NCBI RefSeq assembly: GCF_900129005.1
Contig: NZ_FQUN01000005.1
Coordinates: forward strand, 124,001 to 188,000
Source of the DNA: Leeuwenhoekiella marinoflava DSM 3653
Lineage (GTDB): Bacteria; Bacteroidota; Bacteroidia; Flavobacteriales; Flavobacteriaceae
DNA: 64,000 nucleotides
Direction of reading: 5' to 3'
Positions 9,249-18,538 of the stretch are shown here, one piece after another. A program made the translations under genes and the position numbers. Under the pieces are notes generated by a model. The model was not told the DNA's origin, did not search any database, and saw nothing but the letters and a program-made list of their open reading frames with translations. Every line of letters starts with the position of its first letter. Position 1 is the first letter of the stretch.

Positions 9249-10535
9249 ATGGCATATCAATTAGAAACATATTTAAAAGACTTTACAAGGTATATTGAAG
9301 GCTGGGGTATTCTTCCTTTTTATGCCGAAATGCTATCGGTTTTTATTAATGGCTTTATCTTTATATTGTTGCTTGCACTTTTAGATAAGTTACTCAAAAG
9401 AGTTATAGTTGAAGTATTTAAAATATTCAGTAATAAAACTAAGACCTCTTTTGATGATTTTTTGGTTCTTACTAATTTTCCTAGATATATAGCACATATT
9501 ATTCCTCTTGCGATTTTCAAGTGGTTTTTCATTCAACTTTTAGTAGACTATCAGGTCACATTATATTGGCTTTTAAAAGCTTTTAATATTTATGTGATTT
9601 TGCTAATTCTAAAAATTATACGCAGTTTACTTAGAACTTCTAGAGATTACTTTCAAACTAAAAAACAATTCCACGATAAACCGCTTCAGAGTTATCTGCA
9701 GGTCACGATGCTTTTTCTTTGGGGAATCGGAATATTCTTTTTTGTTCTAGAGCTTTTTGATAGAAATGCAATGAACTTTGTAATAGAATTGGGAGCTGCC
9801 TCAGCTGTAATATTGCTTATTTTTAAAGACACTATTCTCGGTTTTGTAGCTTCAATACAGGTTTCAATAAATGATATTGTACGTATAGGTGACTGGATTA
9901 CCTTTAGTAAATATGGTGCAGATGGTAATGTAAGTGAGATTAACCTTGCTACCGTACGGGTTCAAAATTGGGATATGACTTACACTACAATCCCAACTTA
10001 CAGCCTTATTTCTGATTCTTTTCAGAACTGGAGAGGTATGCAAGAAAGTGGTGGTAGGCGTATTAAAAGAGCAGTTTTTATAAAACAAAACTCAGTTAAA
10101 TTTCTCACCTCTAAAGAACTTTCTGAACTCAAAAAAATTCAACTCGTAGCTCCATATATTGAACATATGGAAAAAGAGGTCAATCGCAGCAACCGCAAAC
10201 ACGATGTAGATGACAGTCTTGCTATAAACGGTCTTAATCAGACTAATCTAGGAGTTTTCAGAAAATATATTGACGCTTATTTATATGAGAACCCTGCTAT
10301 AAATAAAGACTTGTTTTTAATGGTAAGACACTTACCCCCTACTTCTCAAGGTATCCCAATTGAGGTTTTCTGTTTTAGTCATGACAAACGATGGGAAAAT
10401 TACGAGCACATACAAGCAGATATATTTGACCATATTATTGCTGCAGTAGGTTATTTTGATTTGGAAATTTTTGAAGAGCCATCTTCTAAAGATATTACAA
10501 ATTTCTTAACGCATCAACAGGATATTAAAGGTTAG
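9249..10535 (+). CDS. YbdG/MscM-like mechanosensitive channel (MscS superfamily)
   Basis: 428 aa from ATG 9249; an ATG at 9213 would add 12 residues but overlaps the promoter. Five or so N-terminal membrane helices are followed by the MscS pore and beta domain. The phrase 'VQNWDMTYTTIPTYSLISDS' and then 'NWRGMQESGGRRIKR' is characteristic of the YbdG (miniconductance) branch, whose E. coli member is of similar length. The channel should open under membrane tension in the inner membrane and release solutes during hypo-osmotic shock. It precedes an EEP-family hydrolase and a second, short MscS channel in the same orientation. Confidence 0.88.
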   Translation: MAYQLETYLKDFTRYIEGWGILPFYAEMLSVFINGFIFILLLALLDKLLKRVIVEVFKIFSNKTKTSFDDFLVLTNFPRYIAHIIPLAIFKWFFIQLLVDYQVTLYWLLKAFNIYVILLILKIIRSLLRTSRDYFQTKKQFHDKPLQSYLQVTMLFLWGIGIFFFVLELFDRNAMNFVIELGAASAVILLIFKDTILGFVASIQVSINDIVRIGDWITFSKYGADGNVSEINLATVRVQNWDMTYTTIPTYSLISDSFQNWRGMQESGGRRIKRAVFIKQNSVKFLTSKELSELKKIQLVAPYIEHMEKEVNRSNRKHDVDDSLAINGLNQTNLGVFRKYIDAYLYENPAINKDLFLMVRHLPPTSQGIPIEVFCFSHDKRWENYEHIQADIFDHIIAAVGYFDLEIFEEPSSKDITNFLTHQQDIKG

Positions 10536-10587
10536 CTTACTCGATATTGAAACTTTAGGTTTCACAAACCCTACTAACCTAATCTAA

Positions 10588-11667
10588 ATGACCTTTAAAA
10601 ACGTTCTCCAAATTCTTGGGGGTATTGCTATTGTGCTTACTCTTGTACCTTTTGTAGCAGCAGATTATTGGTGGATACGTGTATTTGACTTTCCACATAT
10701 GCAGCTTACAATCTTTACTGCAATTGCAACACTTGCTTATTTTATGAAGTTTGACATCAAATGGGCTAAAGATTATGCATTTATGGCAATAATGGCCACA
10801 TGTCTTACGATACAGGTTTTAAAAATTTATCCTTATACTCCAGTTGCTCCTCTCGAAGTTTTAAATGCTTCAAAAAATGATAAACAAAGTCAATTCAGTG
10901 TTTTGGTTTCTAATGTTTTGCAGAAAAACAAAAACCATAAATTACTTTTAGAGGAAGTAAAACAAAAAGAACCAGATATTTTACTTCTTTTGGAAACTGA
11001 TACTGTTTGGTACAATGCAGTAAATACTAAACTTAAAAATAACTATTCATTTTATAAAGGTACTCCCATCAGCAATACATATGGTATGCTTTTATACTCA
11101 AAATTACCATTGATTAATCCAGAAGTTCATTACTTAATAGATGATAGTATCCCATCTATCGATGCGCAAGTTCAATTGAAATCAGGTGAGAAAATTCAAC
11201 TTTACGCAATACACCCTACCCCACCTATGCCACAGCACAATACGCGGTCAACAGACCGTGATGCAGAGATGATGAAAACTGCTTTTAAAAGCCGAAAATC
11301 AAAATTACCGGTTATAGTAATTGGTGATTTTAATGATGTGGCATGGTCAGAATCCACCGAACTCTTCAAAGAAGTTAGTGAGTTACTTGATCTTCGCGTT
11401 GGTAGAGGCTTATTCAATACCTTCAGTGCAGATAGCAAGATTATGCGTTGGCCCTTAGACCATATATTTGTTTCAGAACATTTTAGAGCTCTAGAAGTTT
11501 TAAGAGGAAATACTATTGATTCTGATCACTTCCCGGCATATGCCAAACTGAGTTTAGAACTCGAAGGAAAAGATAAGCAAATACCTAAACTACCTACGGA
11601 AAGTCAACTTAAAAACGCATATGAAATTATAGAAAAAGAAGCTATTCAAAAAAACACTAAACAATAG
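10588..11667 (+). CDS. Membrane-anchored endonuclease/exonuclease/phosphatase (EEP) family protein
   Basis: 359 aa. Three N-terminal membrane helices (about 5-25, 38-55, 63-82) anchor a C-terminal EEP domain (about 100-320). Catalytic-type residues are visible: Glu136 in 'LLLLETD', His209 in 'AIHPTPP', Asp247/Asn249 in 'GDFND', Asp292-His293 and Asp314-His315 in 'SDHFP'. Members cut nucleic acids or phosphodiesters of lipids and sugars with Mg2+; the membrane anchor points to a periplasm-facing catalytic domain. The substrate is unknown. Only 5 nt separate it from the following mscS gene. Confidence 0.87.
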   Translation: MTFKNVLQILGGIAIVLTLVPFVAADYWWIRVFDFPHMQLTIFTAIATLAYFMKFDIKWAKDYAFMAIMATCLTIQVLKIYPYTPVAPLEVLNASKNDKQSQFSVLVSNVLQKNKNHKLLLEEVKQKEPDILLLLETDTVWYNAVNTKLKNNYSFYKGTPISNTYGMLLYSKLPLINPEVHYLIDDSIPSIDAQVQLKSGEKIQLYAIHPTPPMPQHNTRSTDRDAEMMKTAFKSRKSKLPVIVIGDFNDVAWSESTELFKEVSELLDLRVGRGLFNTFSADSKIMRWPLDHIFVSEHFRALEVLRGNTIDSDHFPAYAKLSLELEGKDKQIPKLPTESQLKNAYEIIEKEAIQKNTKQ

Positions 11668-11672
11668 TACCG

Positions 11673-12590
11673 ATGCAGACCGAAGCAACCAATACCCTAT
11701 CAGAATCCTTTAATAACTTCTATAATAATTTTATAGATCAGTTACCGGGAATAGGTATCGGTGTTCTTATTATAATTTTGGGTTTATTGTTGGGAGCCTG
11801 GATTGGTAATTTTGCGAAAAGACGCATCTCTCAACAAACTCAAGACCCCTTGATGAGTCGGTTTTTAGGTAAAGCAATTCGCATAACCCTTTTTATAATT
11901 GCTGTTATGCTGGCTTTAAAAGCCGCTGGGCTCGGGTCGATAGCAACAGGTATTCTGACAGCTGCAGGAGCAAGTGCAGTGGTTTTAGGTTTTGCTTTTA
12001 AAGATATTGGTGAAAATTTTATAGCTGGTATTATTTTGGCGTTCAACAGACCTTTTAATATAGATGATACTGTTGAAATAGGCGAAAATTTTGGTAAGGT
12101 AAAAGCATTAGAATTTAGATACACTAAACTCAAAACCTTTGATGGAAAAGATGTCTATATACCCAATAGCGACGTGCTTACGACTCCCGTAACTAATTAT
12201 ACTGAAGACGGATTTTTCAGGTGGACATTCATCATTGGTATCGCTTATGAAGATAATATTGATGAAGCCAAACGTGTGGTTATGAAAGTTCTAAAAAATG
12301 AACCCAATGTCATTGAAGATAAAGAGCATGAGAACTTTGTTATAGAGGACGAACTCGCCACTAGCACGGTAAACCTGAAAGTCTTTTTCTGGGTTGATAC
12401 TAAAGATTTCCGTAGAATGGCCCTAATTACAAAAGGTAGTGTGGTACGGAACGTGAAAGAAGCACTTGAATATAACGGCTTCTATATGCCGGCAGACATT
12501 CAGGAAATTAAATTGTATGGTGCGACAAAAGATTCACCTTTCCGTTTTGAACAAGCTACTACTTCTTCAAAAACTGAAGAAACAAAATAA
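11673..12590 (+). CDS. Small-conductance mechanosensitive channel, MscS family
   Basis: 305 aa, close to the 286 aa of E. coli MscS. The pore helix is glycine/alanine-rich ('TGILTAAGASAVVLGFAFKDIGENFIAGI', about 90-120), then the beta domain ('FNIDDTVEIGENFGKVKALEFRYTKLKTFDGKDVYIPN') and the C-terminal alpha/beta cage. It should open at moderate tension to release osmolytes. It lies 5 nt after the EEP protein, the last of three genes in the same direction. Confidence 0.93.
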   Translation: MQTEATNTLSESFNNFYNNFIDQLPGIGIGVLIIILGLLLGAWIGNFAKRRISQQTQDPLMSRFLGKAIRITLFIIAVMLALKAAGLGSIATGILTAAGASAVVLGFAFKDIGENFIAGIILAFNRPFNIDDTVEIGENFGKVKALEFRYTKLKTFDGKDVYIPNSDVLTTPVTNYTEDGFFRWTFIIGIAYEDNIDEAKRVVMKVLKNEPNVIEDKEHENFVIEDELATSTVNLKVFFWVDTKDFRRMALITKGSVVRNVKEALEYNGFYMPADIQEIKLYGATKDSPFRFEQATTSSKTEETK

Positions 12591-12621
12591 AAATATTGAG
12601 CTTCTAAAATCTTTCAATTCT

Positions 12622-13968
12622 TTAAACCAAATACCATAAAATTGTTGATACGATTAGTCCTGTAGCGGCCAACAAAGTCGTTAAAACAGACCAGGTTTTA
12701 AAAGTTTGCTTTTCGGTAAGACCTAAATATTGTTTTACCAGCCAAAACCCGCTGTCATTTATATGTGAGAATATAGATGCTCCTGCTGCAATCGCAATTA
12801 CAAGAATAGCTAATTTCATTTCTCCATAATCCGTAGCTGCTAAAAGAGGAGCTGTAATTCCCGCAGCTGTAATCATTGCGACAGTAGATGAACCCTGCAT
12901 AACGCGTATAATTGCTGCTACTAAAAAACCAAAAACCACCGGCGGAAAATAATCACTCGAGAGTGATGCTGCAATTCCTTCTCCTATTCCGGTATCTATT
13001 AAAATCTGCTTGAATGCCCCACCGGCACCGGTCAGCAAAATTATGACTCCGGCAGGATATAAAGCTTTGGTAGAAATTTTTAATAATTCATCTTTAGCAA
13101 CATTTCGGCGAATGCCTAAAACATACCAAGCTATTATGTTTGCTAAAATCAATGCGGTAAATGGATGTCCTAAAAGTGCTATTAGAAACAAAATTGATTG
13201 AGGGATTGACCAATCTTCTACTAACGGACTCGTAAAAACTGTATTTAATACTATTAAAAAAATAGGAAGGAAAATAATACTTAAAATGGTTCCTGCGGAA
13301 GGCAACTCTATTCCTGAACTTTCTTCTTCTAAATATTCATAAGGAGCATCTATATGTATTCTTTTTGAAATAAATTTTGTAAAAAACGGACCAGCAATTG
13401 CAGCTGTTGGAATTCCGGTTATGAAACCAAAAACAATCACCCAACCCAAATTAGCTCCTAAAATATCAGCAACAGCGATAGGCCCCGGCGTTGGCGGAAT
13501 AAATGCGTGCGTAACTGCTAATCCTGCTAAAAGCGGCAGTGCATATAGCAACAATGATCTTTTGGTTTTTCGTTGCAATGCATAGATTAACGGAATCAAA
13601 ATGATAAAAGCTACATCAAAAAATACAGGTATTGCTATAAAAAAACCTGCTAACATAATTGACCACGGTGCTTTTTCAATTCCAAATTTTGACAAAAGAT
13701 AATGAGCTAATTGCTGTGCCCCTCCAGAATGTTCTAATACCGCACCAAAAAGTGATCCTAGCCCTACTACAGTTGCCACAAAGCCAAGTGTACCACCCAT
13801 TCCATTTGTGATCGAATCTAGAATACTATCTGGAGCTAAGCCACTTAAAGCTCCTACTACTATACAAACAATAAGTAATGCTAAAAATGCCTGGAGCTTC
13901 AATTTTAATATTAAAAATAAGAGTAAGGCTATGCCTGCTATTACAGCAGATAGAAGCTGATAATCCAT
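12622..13968 (-). CDS. gntP: Gluconate:H+ symporter, GntP family
   Basis: 448 aa, highly hydrophobic with about 12-14 membrane segments, the normal size for GntP permeases. 'FIPPTPGPIAVADILGANLG' (about residues 155-175) and 'GSSTVAMITAAGITAP' are typical of the family. It imports gluconate or a related sugar acid. It lies 4 nt downstream of gntK, so uptake and phosphorylation are coupled in one transcript. No GntR/LacI regulator is present in the neighbourhood. Confidence 0.93.
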   Translation of the reverse strand: MDYQLLSAVIAGIALLLFLILKLKLQAFLALLIVCIVVGALSGLAPDSILDSITNGMGGTLGFVATVVGLGSLFGAVLEHSGGAQQLAHYLLSKFGIEKAPWSIMLAGFFIAIPVFFDVAFIILIPLIYALQRKTKRSLLLYALPLLAGLAVTHAFIPPTPGPIAVADILGANLGWVIVFGFITGIPTAAIAGPFFTKFISKRIHIDAPYEYLEEESSGIELPSAGTILSIIFLPIFLIVLNTVFTSPLVEDWSIPQSILFLIALLGHPFTALILANIIAWYVLGIRRNVAKDELLKISTKALYPAGVIILLTGAGGAFKQILIDTGIGEGIAASLSSDYFPPVVFGFLVAAIIRVMQGSSTVAMITAAGITAPLLAATDYGEMKLAILVIAIAAGASIFSHINDSGFWLVKQYLGLTEKQTFKTWSVLTTLLAATGLIVSTILWYLV

Positions 13969-13972
13969 AGTT

Positions 13973-14458
13973 TTAAAAGTATAGTTTATGCAGAATTTTT
14001 TCGGTGATTTCTTCGGGAGTCTGATCTATTGAAACGTGTATTCCGTAATCAGCTTCTTCTAAAGTTTCTATTTGAGAATGGAGCAAAACAGGTTTAAAAA
14101 AGTGATTTTTTCTAGACGTTAATCTCGATTTTAAAACTTCGAAGCTTCCATCTAAAAACACCCATTTTGCATCAGATTTAGATGATAAGGTCTTTCTATA
14201 CGATTCTTTGAGTGCAGAGCAAGCTAATACCACTCCACCTTGAGTTTTCCATTCGGTTAATTTCTCTGCTAATATTTTTAACCAAGGTTCCCGGTCAGCA
14301 TCGTTAAGCGCGTGACCAGCTTTCATTTTCTCTACATTAGCCTCAGGGTGATAATCATCTGCATCTTCAAAAGGAAGATTTAATTTTTTAGCTAATAATT
14401 TTCCTATAGTCGTTTTTCCTGAGCCAGAAACGCCGGCTACAATTATCAATTTACTCAT
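13973..14458 (-). CDS. gntK: Gluconokinase
   Basis: 161 aa. The P-loop 'GVSGSGKTT' is at residues 9-17, followed by the family phrase 'FEDADDYHPEANVEKMKAGHALNDADREPWL', which binds gluconate. It phosphorylates D-gluconate to 6-phosphogluconate for the pentose-phosphate or Entner-Doudoroff route. The start codon overlaps the stop of the upstream DUF72 gene by 4 nt (ATGA-type coupling), and gntP follows after 4 nt. Confidence 0.94.
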   Translation of the reverse strand: MSKLIIVAGVSGSGKTTIGKLLAKKLNLPFEDADDYHPEANVEKMKAGHALNDADREPWLKILAEKLTEWKTQGGVVLACSALKESYRKTLSSKSDAKWVFLDGSFEVLKSRLTSRKNHFFKPVLLHSQIETLEEADYGIHVSIDQTPEEITEKILHKLYF

Positions 14459-15348
14459 AAATCTAAAGTTAGGTTATCTGCATCAGTGCCTGGAAGGTGC
14501 AAATTAAATCCTAAGCGCTCATTCATTTGCTTTATAAAATGTGTTGCAAGCAGCGGAGATTCTTTCTCGACATTCTGGTGAATAAAAAAATCAATTTTTT
14601 CGATTCCGGCTTCAATCCATGTTTCCAATCTTTCTACCCATGCATCTAGCCGATCATAATCACTGGGATGATTTGCACCTACAAAGCGTATAAAAGCTTC
14701 GTTATTGGTCATTCTCATATGCATGATATCTCTTCTTCCGGCAGTATCTACTAGCACGTTAGCAATATTATTCTCTTCTAATAAATGATATAATTTTTGG
14801 GAAACCGTATCATTATTAAACCAATCTGTATGTCTAAATTCTACCGCGAGTGGGACCTCATTAGGCCATGCTTCTACAAACTGCTCTACCCGATCCCAGT
14901 TCTTTGGCTGAAAATTATTATGCATTTGTAAAAACACACAACCTAGTTTTTCCTTTAATAATAAAGTATGGTCTAAATATTCTGGTAATAATTCTGCAGC
15001 ACTTATCAAGCGCTTTAAATGACTGATGGTTTGGGTTATTTTAGGAAAAAACTTAAAGTCAGCTGGTACTTTTACATACCACTTTTCAAATTGCTCTTTC
15101 GGAAAAAGCCTGTAAAAAGTAGCATTCAATTCAATAGAGTTGAACTGTCTCGAATAATAGGCTAGTTCATCTTTAGTACCTCTGGGGTAAAAACCTTTAA
15201 GATCCTGTTTGTTCCATTTTGCACATCCTACGTACAATTCTGTTGTCTTTTTTGAAGCTTTACTGTTCAATAAAAACTCAGTATCAGGATGATCTGGAGG
15301 CAACGTAAAATCTATACTTCCCGGATCATCTACTTTTCCAAATTTCAT
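14455..15348 (-). CDS. DUF72 (YecE-like) TIM-barrel protein
   Basis: 297 aa. Family phrases are 'LYVGCAKWNKQDLKGFYP' near residue 40, 'YYSRQFNSIELNATFYR', 'VFLQMHNNF' and 'PLAVEFRHTDWF'. DUF72 proteins have a TIM-barrel fold related to AP endonuclease/sugar isomerase barrels; their activity is unknown. Its start-stop overlap with gntK places it as the first gene of a gluconate operon, so a sugar-acid-related role is an inference worth noting. No exact -7 promoter is seen upstream (best is TAGTTTTA). Confidence 0.9.
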   Translation of the reverse strand: MKFGKVDDPGSIDFTLPPDHPDTEFLLNSKASKKTTELYVGCAKWNKQDLKGFYPRGTKDELAYYSRQFNSIELNATFYRLFPKEQFEKWYVKVPADFKFFPKITQTISHLKRLISAAELLPEYLDHTLLLKEKLGCVFLQMHNNFQPKNWDRVEQFVEAWPNEVPLAVEFRHTDWFNNDTVSQKLYHLLEENNIANVLVDTAGRRDIMHMRMTNNEAFIRFVGANHPSDYDRLDAWVERLETWIEAGIEKIDFFIHQNVEKESPLLATHFIKQMNERLGFNLHLPGTDADNLTLDL

Positions 15349-15566
15349 TTTAATTGATTTTTAAAAGGATTAAAACTAAAAGTGACAAAACACCAATTTA
15401 GCTATAGCTTAAATATATAATTTGCAACTGTAAAAACACGTTCAAGCAGTAACCTATTCATAATAATGAAGTTTATTATTTCTCTTATTCTCGGTTTGAC
15501 TGAATAAATAGTAATAAATTTCAGCAAAAATTTTATTGAATAAACAGTGCAACCTTTAACTTAATT

Positions 15567-16310
15567 ATGAAATCATTTTTTCTACTTTTCTTTTTCTTAA
15601 CCTCTACATTTCTTAGTGCTCAAGAAGAAATACTTTTAGACCTTTACGATCATAACGCAGATGAAATCATAGCGAATTATATTGAAAAAACAGGAGGTGT
15701 AGAAGCTTGGTCTGAAGTTGAAGCTACAAAGATGTTAGCAAGTTTAACGCAAGGCGATCTAACCATACCAATAACGATTTATAATACTAAAGAAGGTAAA
15801 CAAGCCGTAATTGTTGAATATAGTGGAAAAAGAATCACACAAATGGCTTTTGATGGCGCAACTCTGTGGACTACTAATTTTATGACTATGGAACCCGAAA
15901 TATCTTCTGATGATATGCGAAAGAATATGATGCTTAAACGCAACGACTTTCCGTCTCCATTAAATAATTATAAAGAAAATGGATACACAGTAAATTATGA
16001 AGGGACAGTGGCAAAAGATGGTGTTGTAACGTTTAAGGTTAAGCTTACTCAAGAACCAATTTCTTTAAATGGTGAAGAAAAACCTTATGAAAGCTATTAT
16101 TTTTTTGATATTGAAACGTATTACCCTATCGCTATAGAAGCTACTCAAATGGGTCAGCCTATAAGTATTAAAATGAATAATTACACAGAAGTTGAAGGTC
16201 TATATTTTCCGTTTAATTTAAGTCAGGGTGGACAACCGATAACTATACGAGAAATAATCATAAATCCGGAAATAGACGATAACATCTTTGCCTTTCCTGT
16301 TAAAGATTAA
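15567..16310 (+). CDS. Exported protein of the LolA/LolB-like (outer-membrane lipoprotein-sorting) type
   Basis: 247 aa. A signal peptide (residues 1-18, ending LSAQ) is followed by a beta-rich domain: 'IIANYIEKTGGVEAWSEVEATKMLASL', then strands ending in 'YFPFNLSQGGQPITIREIIINPEIDDNIF'. This layout is typical of periplasmic proteins annotated as lipoprotein-sorting-like in Bacteroidota. A true LolA role is not shown; a general lipid- or metabolite-binding function is possible. It stands alone, divergent from the DUF72-gntKP operon. Confidence 0.75.
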   Translation: MKSFFLLFFFLTSTFLSAQEEILLDLYDHNADEIIANYIEKTGGVEAWSEVEATKMLASLTQGDLTIPITIYNTKEGKQAVIVEYSGKRITQMAFDGATLWTTNFMTMEPEISSDDMRKNMMLKRNDFPSPLNNYKENGYTVNYEGTVAKDGVVTFKVKLTQEPISLNGEEKPYESYYFFDIETYYPIAIEATQMGQPISIKMNNYTEVEGLYFPFNLSQGGQPITIREIIINPEIDDNIFAFPVKD

Positions 16311-16457
16311 AGATTATAAATCATATTGCTAAGATCTTGAAAATTATAATTTTAGGACTTGATTAATCGCTCTTTTGTTTAAACCAACTCGTTTTTTGGG
16401 TTTTTGATTTATTTTATGTAAATTTTAAAGAATCATAGAAATGTAAATTATCTATAT

Positions 16458-16676
16458 ATGAGTTCTTTAAAAACAATAAAATATTCAAAACAATTAATCG
16501 GTAGTAGTCTGGTTTGGTTAATAGGAATAGGAATGATTGGTTTTGCTATCGCAAATTCTAATTCTTTTGAACAATTAGCTCAACTCAAATATATCCCTAT
16601 TTATACCGTTATATTATTATCTAGTCTTTGTCTGGGATTGTACCACTATTTATACTGGCAAGATCATAAAGTCTAA
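16458..16676 (+). CDS. Small two-helix membrane protein, unknown function
   Basis: 72 aa with two predicted membrane helices (about 12-32 and 42-62) and a short polar tail. I do not recognise a family. The composition and frame look like real coding sequence and it fills the gap neatly, with its stop overlapping the convergent pcm stop (16673-16676). Short length and lack of homology keep the confidence moderate. Confidence 0.5.
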   Translation: MSSLKTIKYSKQLIGSSLVWLIGIGMIGFAIANSNSFEQLAQLKYIPIYTVILLSSLCLGLYHYLYWQDHKV

Positions 16677-17314
16677 TTTTTATCTTCAAGTAAGGGTACA
16701 AATCTGAATTCGCCATATTCCTTTTTCTCAAAATCAGTCTGACTTTTTCTAATAATACGAATCATTGTCTGCACTTCATCCCCTACAGGAATTATTAACT
16801 TCCCTCCTATTTTAAGCTGAGCTAAAAGTGGTTTTGGTATAAAAGGAGCACCAGCAGTAACTATGATTCCATCAAAAGGAGCAAATTCTGGCATCCCTAA
16901 ATAGCCATCTCCAAAAGTCAGTCGTTTAGGTCTGTAGCCCAATTTTGATAGAAAATTCTTGGTTTTTCTAAACAACTCTTGTTGACGTTCTATACTGTAA
17001 ACTTTAGCGCCAACTTCACAAAGAACAGCTGTTTGATAACCGCTACCTGTGCCTATTTCTAAAATTTTATCACCCTTTTTAATTTCGAGTAATTCGGTTT
17101 GAAAACCTACTGTAAAAGGTTGAGAAATAGTTTGATCAGCAGCAATAGGAAAAGCCTTATCTTGATAGGCATGATCTTCAAAACTGCTATCCATAAAAAA
17201 GTGTCTGGGTATCTTTCGTATTGCATCTAATACAGCTGTATTAGTAACCCCTTTTTTTTCCACAACCTGAGCGAGTAAGCGACGCTTGCCTTGATGACGA
17301 GTAGTATCCTTCAT
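16673..17314 (-). CDS. pcm: Protein-L-isoaspartate O-methyltransferase
   Basis: 213 aa, normal for bacterial Pcm. The SAM motif 'ILEIGTGSGYQTAVL' is at residues 84-98, and the family phrases 'QTISQPFTVGFQTELL' and 'DGIIVTAGAPFIPKPLLAQLKIGGKLIIPVG' are clear. It methylates isoaspartyl residues in aged proteins so they can revert to aspartate. It is cytoplasmic. It is monocistronic and divergent from the Gfo/Idh gene. Confidence 0.95.
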   Translation of the reverse strand: MKDTTRHQGKRRLLAQVVEKKGVTNTAVLDAIRKIPRHFFMDSSFEDHAYQDKAFPIAADQTISQPFTVGFQTELLEIKKGDKILEIGTGSGYQTAVLCEVGAKVYSIERQQELFRKTKNFLSKLGYRPKRLTFGDGYLGMPEFAPFDGIIVTAGAPFIPKPLLAQLKIGGKLIIPVGDEVQTMIRIIRKSQTDFEKKEYGEFRFVPLLEDKN

Positions 17315-17410
17315 ACCGCTAAAATAAGGAAACCTGTAAACGCAATCCTAGTCAAAATGCTTCAAATTTTCAACAATGTTGTTTACGCTTTCAATCTGCT
17401 TTAGAAAGTC

Positions 17411-17418
17411 TATTTTTG
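17411..17418 (+). promoter_or_regulatory. Bacteroidota -7 promoter for the Gfo/Idh oxidoreductase
   Basis: TATTTTTG matches TAnnTTTG exactly. Transcription would begin near 17425 and give an 80-nt leader before ATG 17506. No good -33 element lies at the usual distance. Confidence 0.4.
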
Positions 17419-17505
17419 TATAACACAATTTAAAATTCTACAATTTTCTTTTAGATTGAATTCTTAAAAATTAAATCCTTTTCAAGGAAAAATACACAAT
17501 ATATT

Positions 17506-18465
17506 ATGCTAAAAGCCGGCGTACTTGGTGCAGGTCATCTGGGAAAAATTCACTTAAAACTCTTACAACAATCTGAAGAATATGAACTGGTAGGTTTTTA
17601 CGATGAGTCTGAAGAAACTGCTGAAGCAGTCTCTAATGAATTTGGATATCACAGATTTAAAACCATTGAAGCCTTAATCGAAGCTTGTGATATGGTTGAT
17701 GTAGTTACACCTACCACACATCACTTTGACTGCGCAGAACAGGTTATAAAGGCCGGTAAACATTTGTTTATTGAAAAACCTATAACACAAACCGTTGAGC
17801 AAGCTGTAGCGATACGTGAACTTGCAAAGAAGCATGGCGTACGTGGTCAAGTGGGACACGTAGAGCGTTTTAATCCGGCGTTTACGGCGGTAAATCATTT
17901 GATTGAAAACCCAATGTTTATTGAGGCACATCGTCTGGCGGAATTTAATCCACGAGGAACAGATGTTCCTGTGGTGTTAGATTTGATGATTCATGATATT
18001 GATGCGATTTTAAGTGTTGTAGACAGTAAGGTTAAACATATCTCTGCTTCTGGAGTTTCTGTAATTAGTGATACTCCAGACATTGCTAATGCACGTATTG
18101 AGTTTGAAAATGGCTGTGTGGCTAATCTTACTGCCAGTAGAATTTCAATGAAAAAAATGCGTAAAGCACGTTTTTTCCAAAAAGATGCGTATATCTCTGT
18201 TGACTTTTTAGAGAAGAAATGCGAAGTTGTACGTATGAAAGATGCGCCACAAAATCCTGATGATTTTGCGATGATTCTTCAAAATGCCGAAGGTGTCAAA
18301 AAGCAAATCTATTTTGATAATCCTGAAGTTGAACCGAATAATGCTATTTTAGATGAGTTAGATGCTTTTGCTAAAGCGATACAACAAGATACGACTCCTA
18401 TCGTTAGCTTAGCACAAGGCACCGAAGCGCTTCGTATTGCTATGAAGATTATTGCTGATTTATAA
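17506..18465 (+). CDS. Gfo/Idh/MocA-family NAD(P)-dependent oxidoreductase
   Basis: 319 aa. The N-terminal Rossmann motif 'GVLGAGHLGKIH' (residues 5-16) binds NAD(P). The catalytic-type 'EKPITQ' (about 86-91) and 'DLMIHDIDAI' (about 162-171) are family hallmarks. It oxidises or reduces sugar-like or amino-sugar substrates; the substrate is not evident. It lies upstream of gldF-gldG, with a 73-nt gap, so cotranscription is possible but not certain. Confidence 0.9.
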   Translation: MLKAGVLGAGHLGKIHLKLLQQSEEYELVGFYDESEETAEAVSNEFGYHRFKTIEALIEACDMVDVVTPTTHHFDCAEQVIKAGKHLFIEKPITQTVEQAVAIRELAKKHGVRGQVGHVERFNPAFTAVNHLIENPMFIEAHRLAEFNPRGTDVPVVLDLMIHDIDAILSVVDSKVKHISASGVSVISDTPDIANARIEFENGCVANLTASRISMKKMRKARFFQKDAYISVDFLEKKCEVVRMKDAPQNPDDFAMILQNAEGVKKQIYFDNPEVEPNNAILDELDAFAKAIQQDTTPIVSLAQGTEALRIAMKIIADL

Positions 18466-18538
18466 TTGTAAAACGAACTCAGAGTTTAACTAAACGAATT
18501 TTAATTTCGATTATCGAGTAAAAGCTGCTCAACACTAT

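Noticed and set aside
10548-10564. TGAAAC-TTTAG-GTTTCA hairpin before the EEP gene
   Set aside because: The 6-bp stem is short and has no T-run; chance occurrence in AT-rich DNA is likely.
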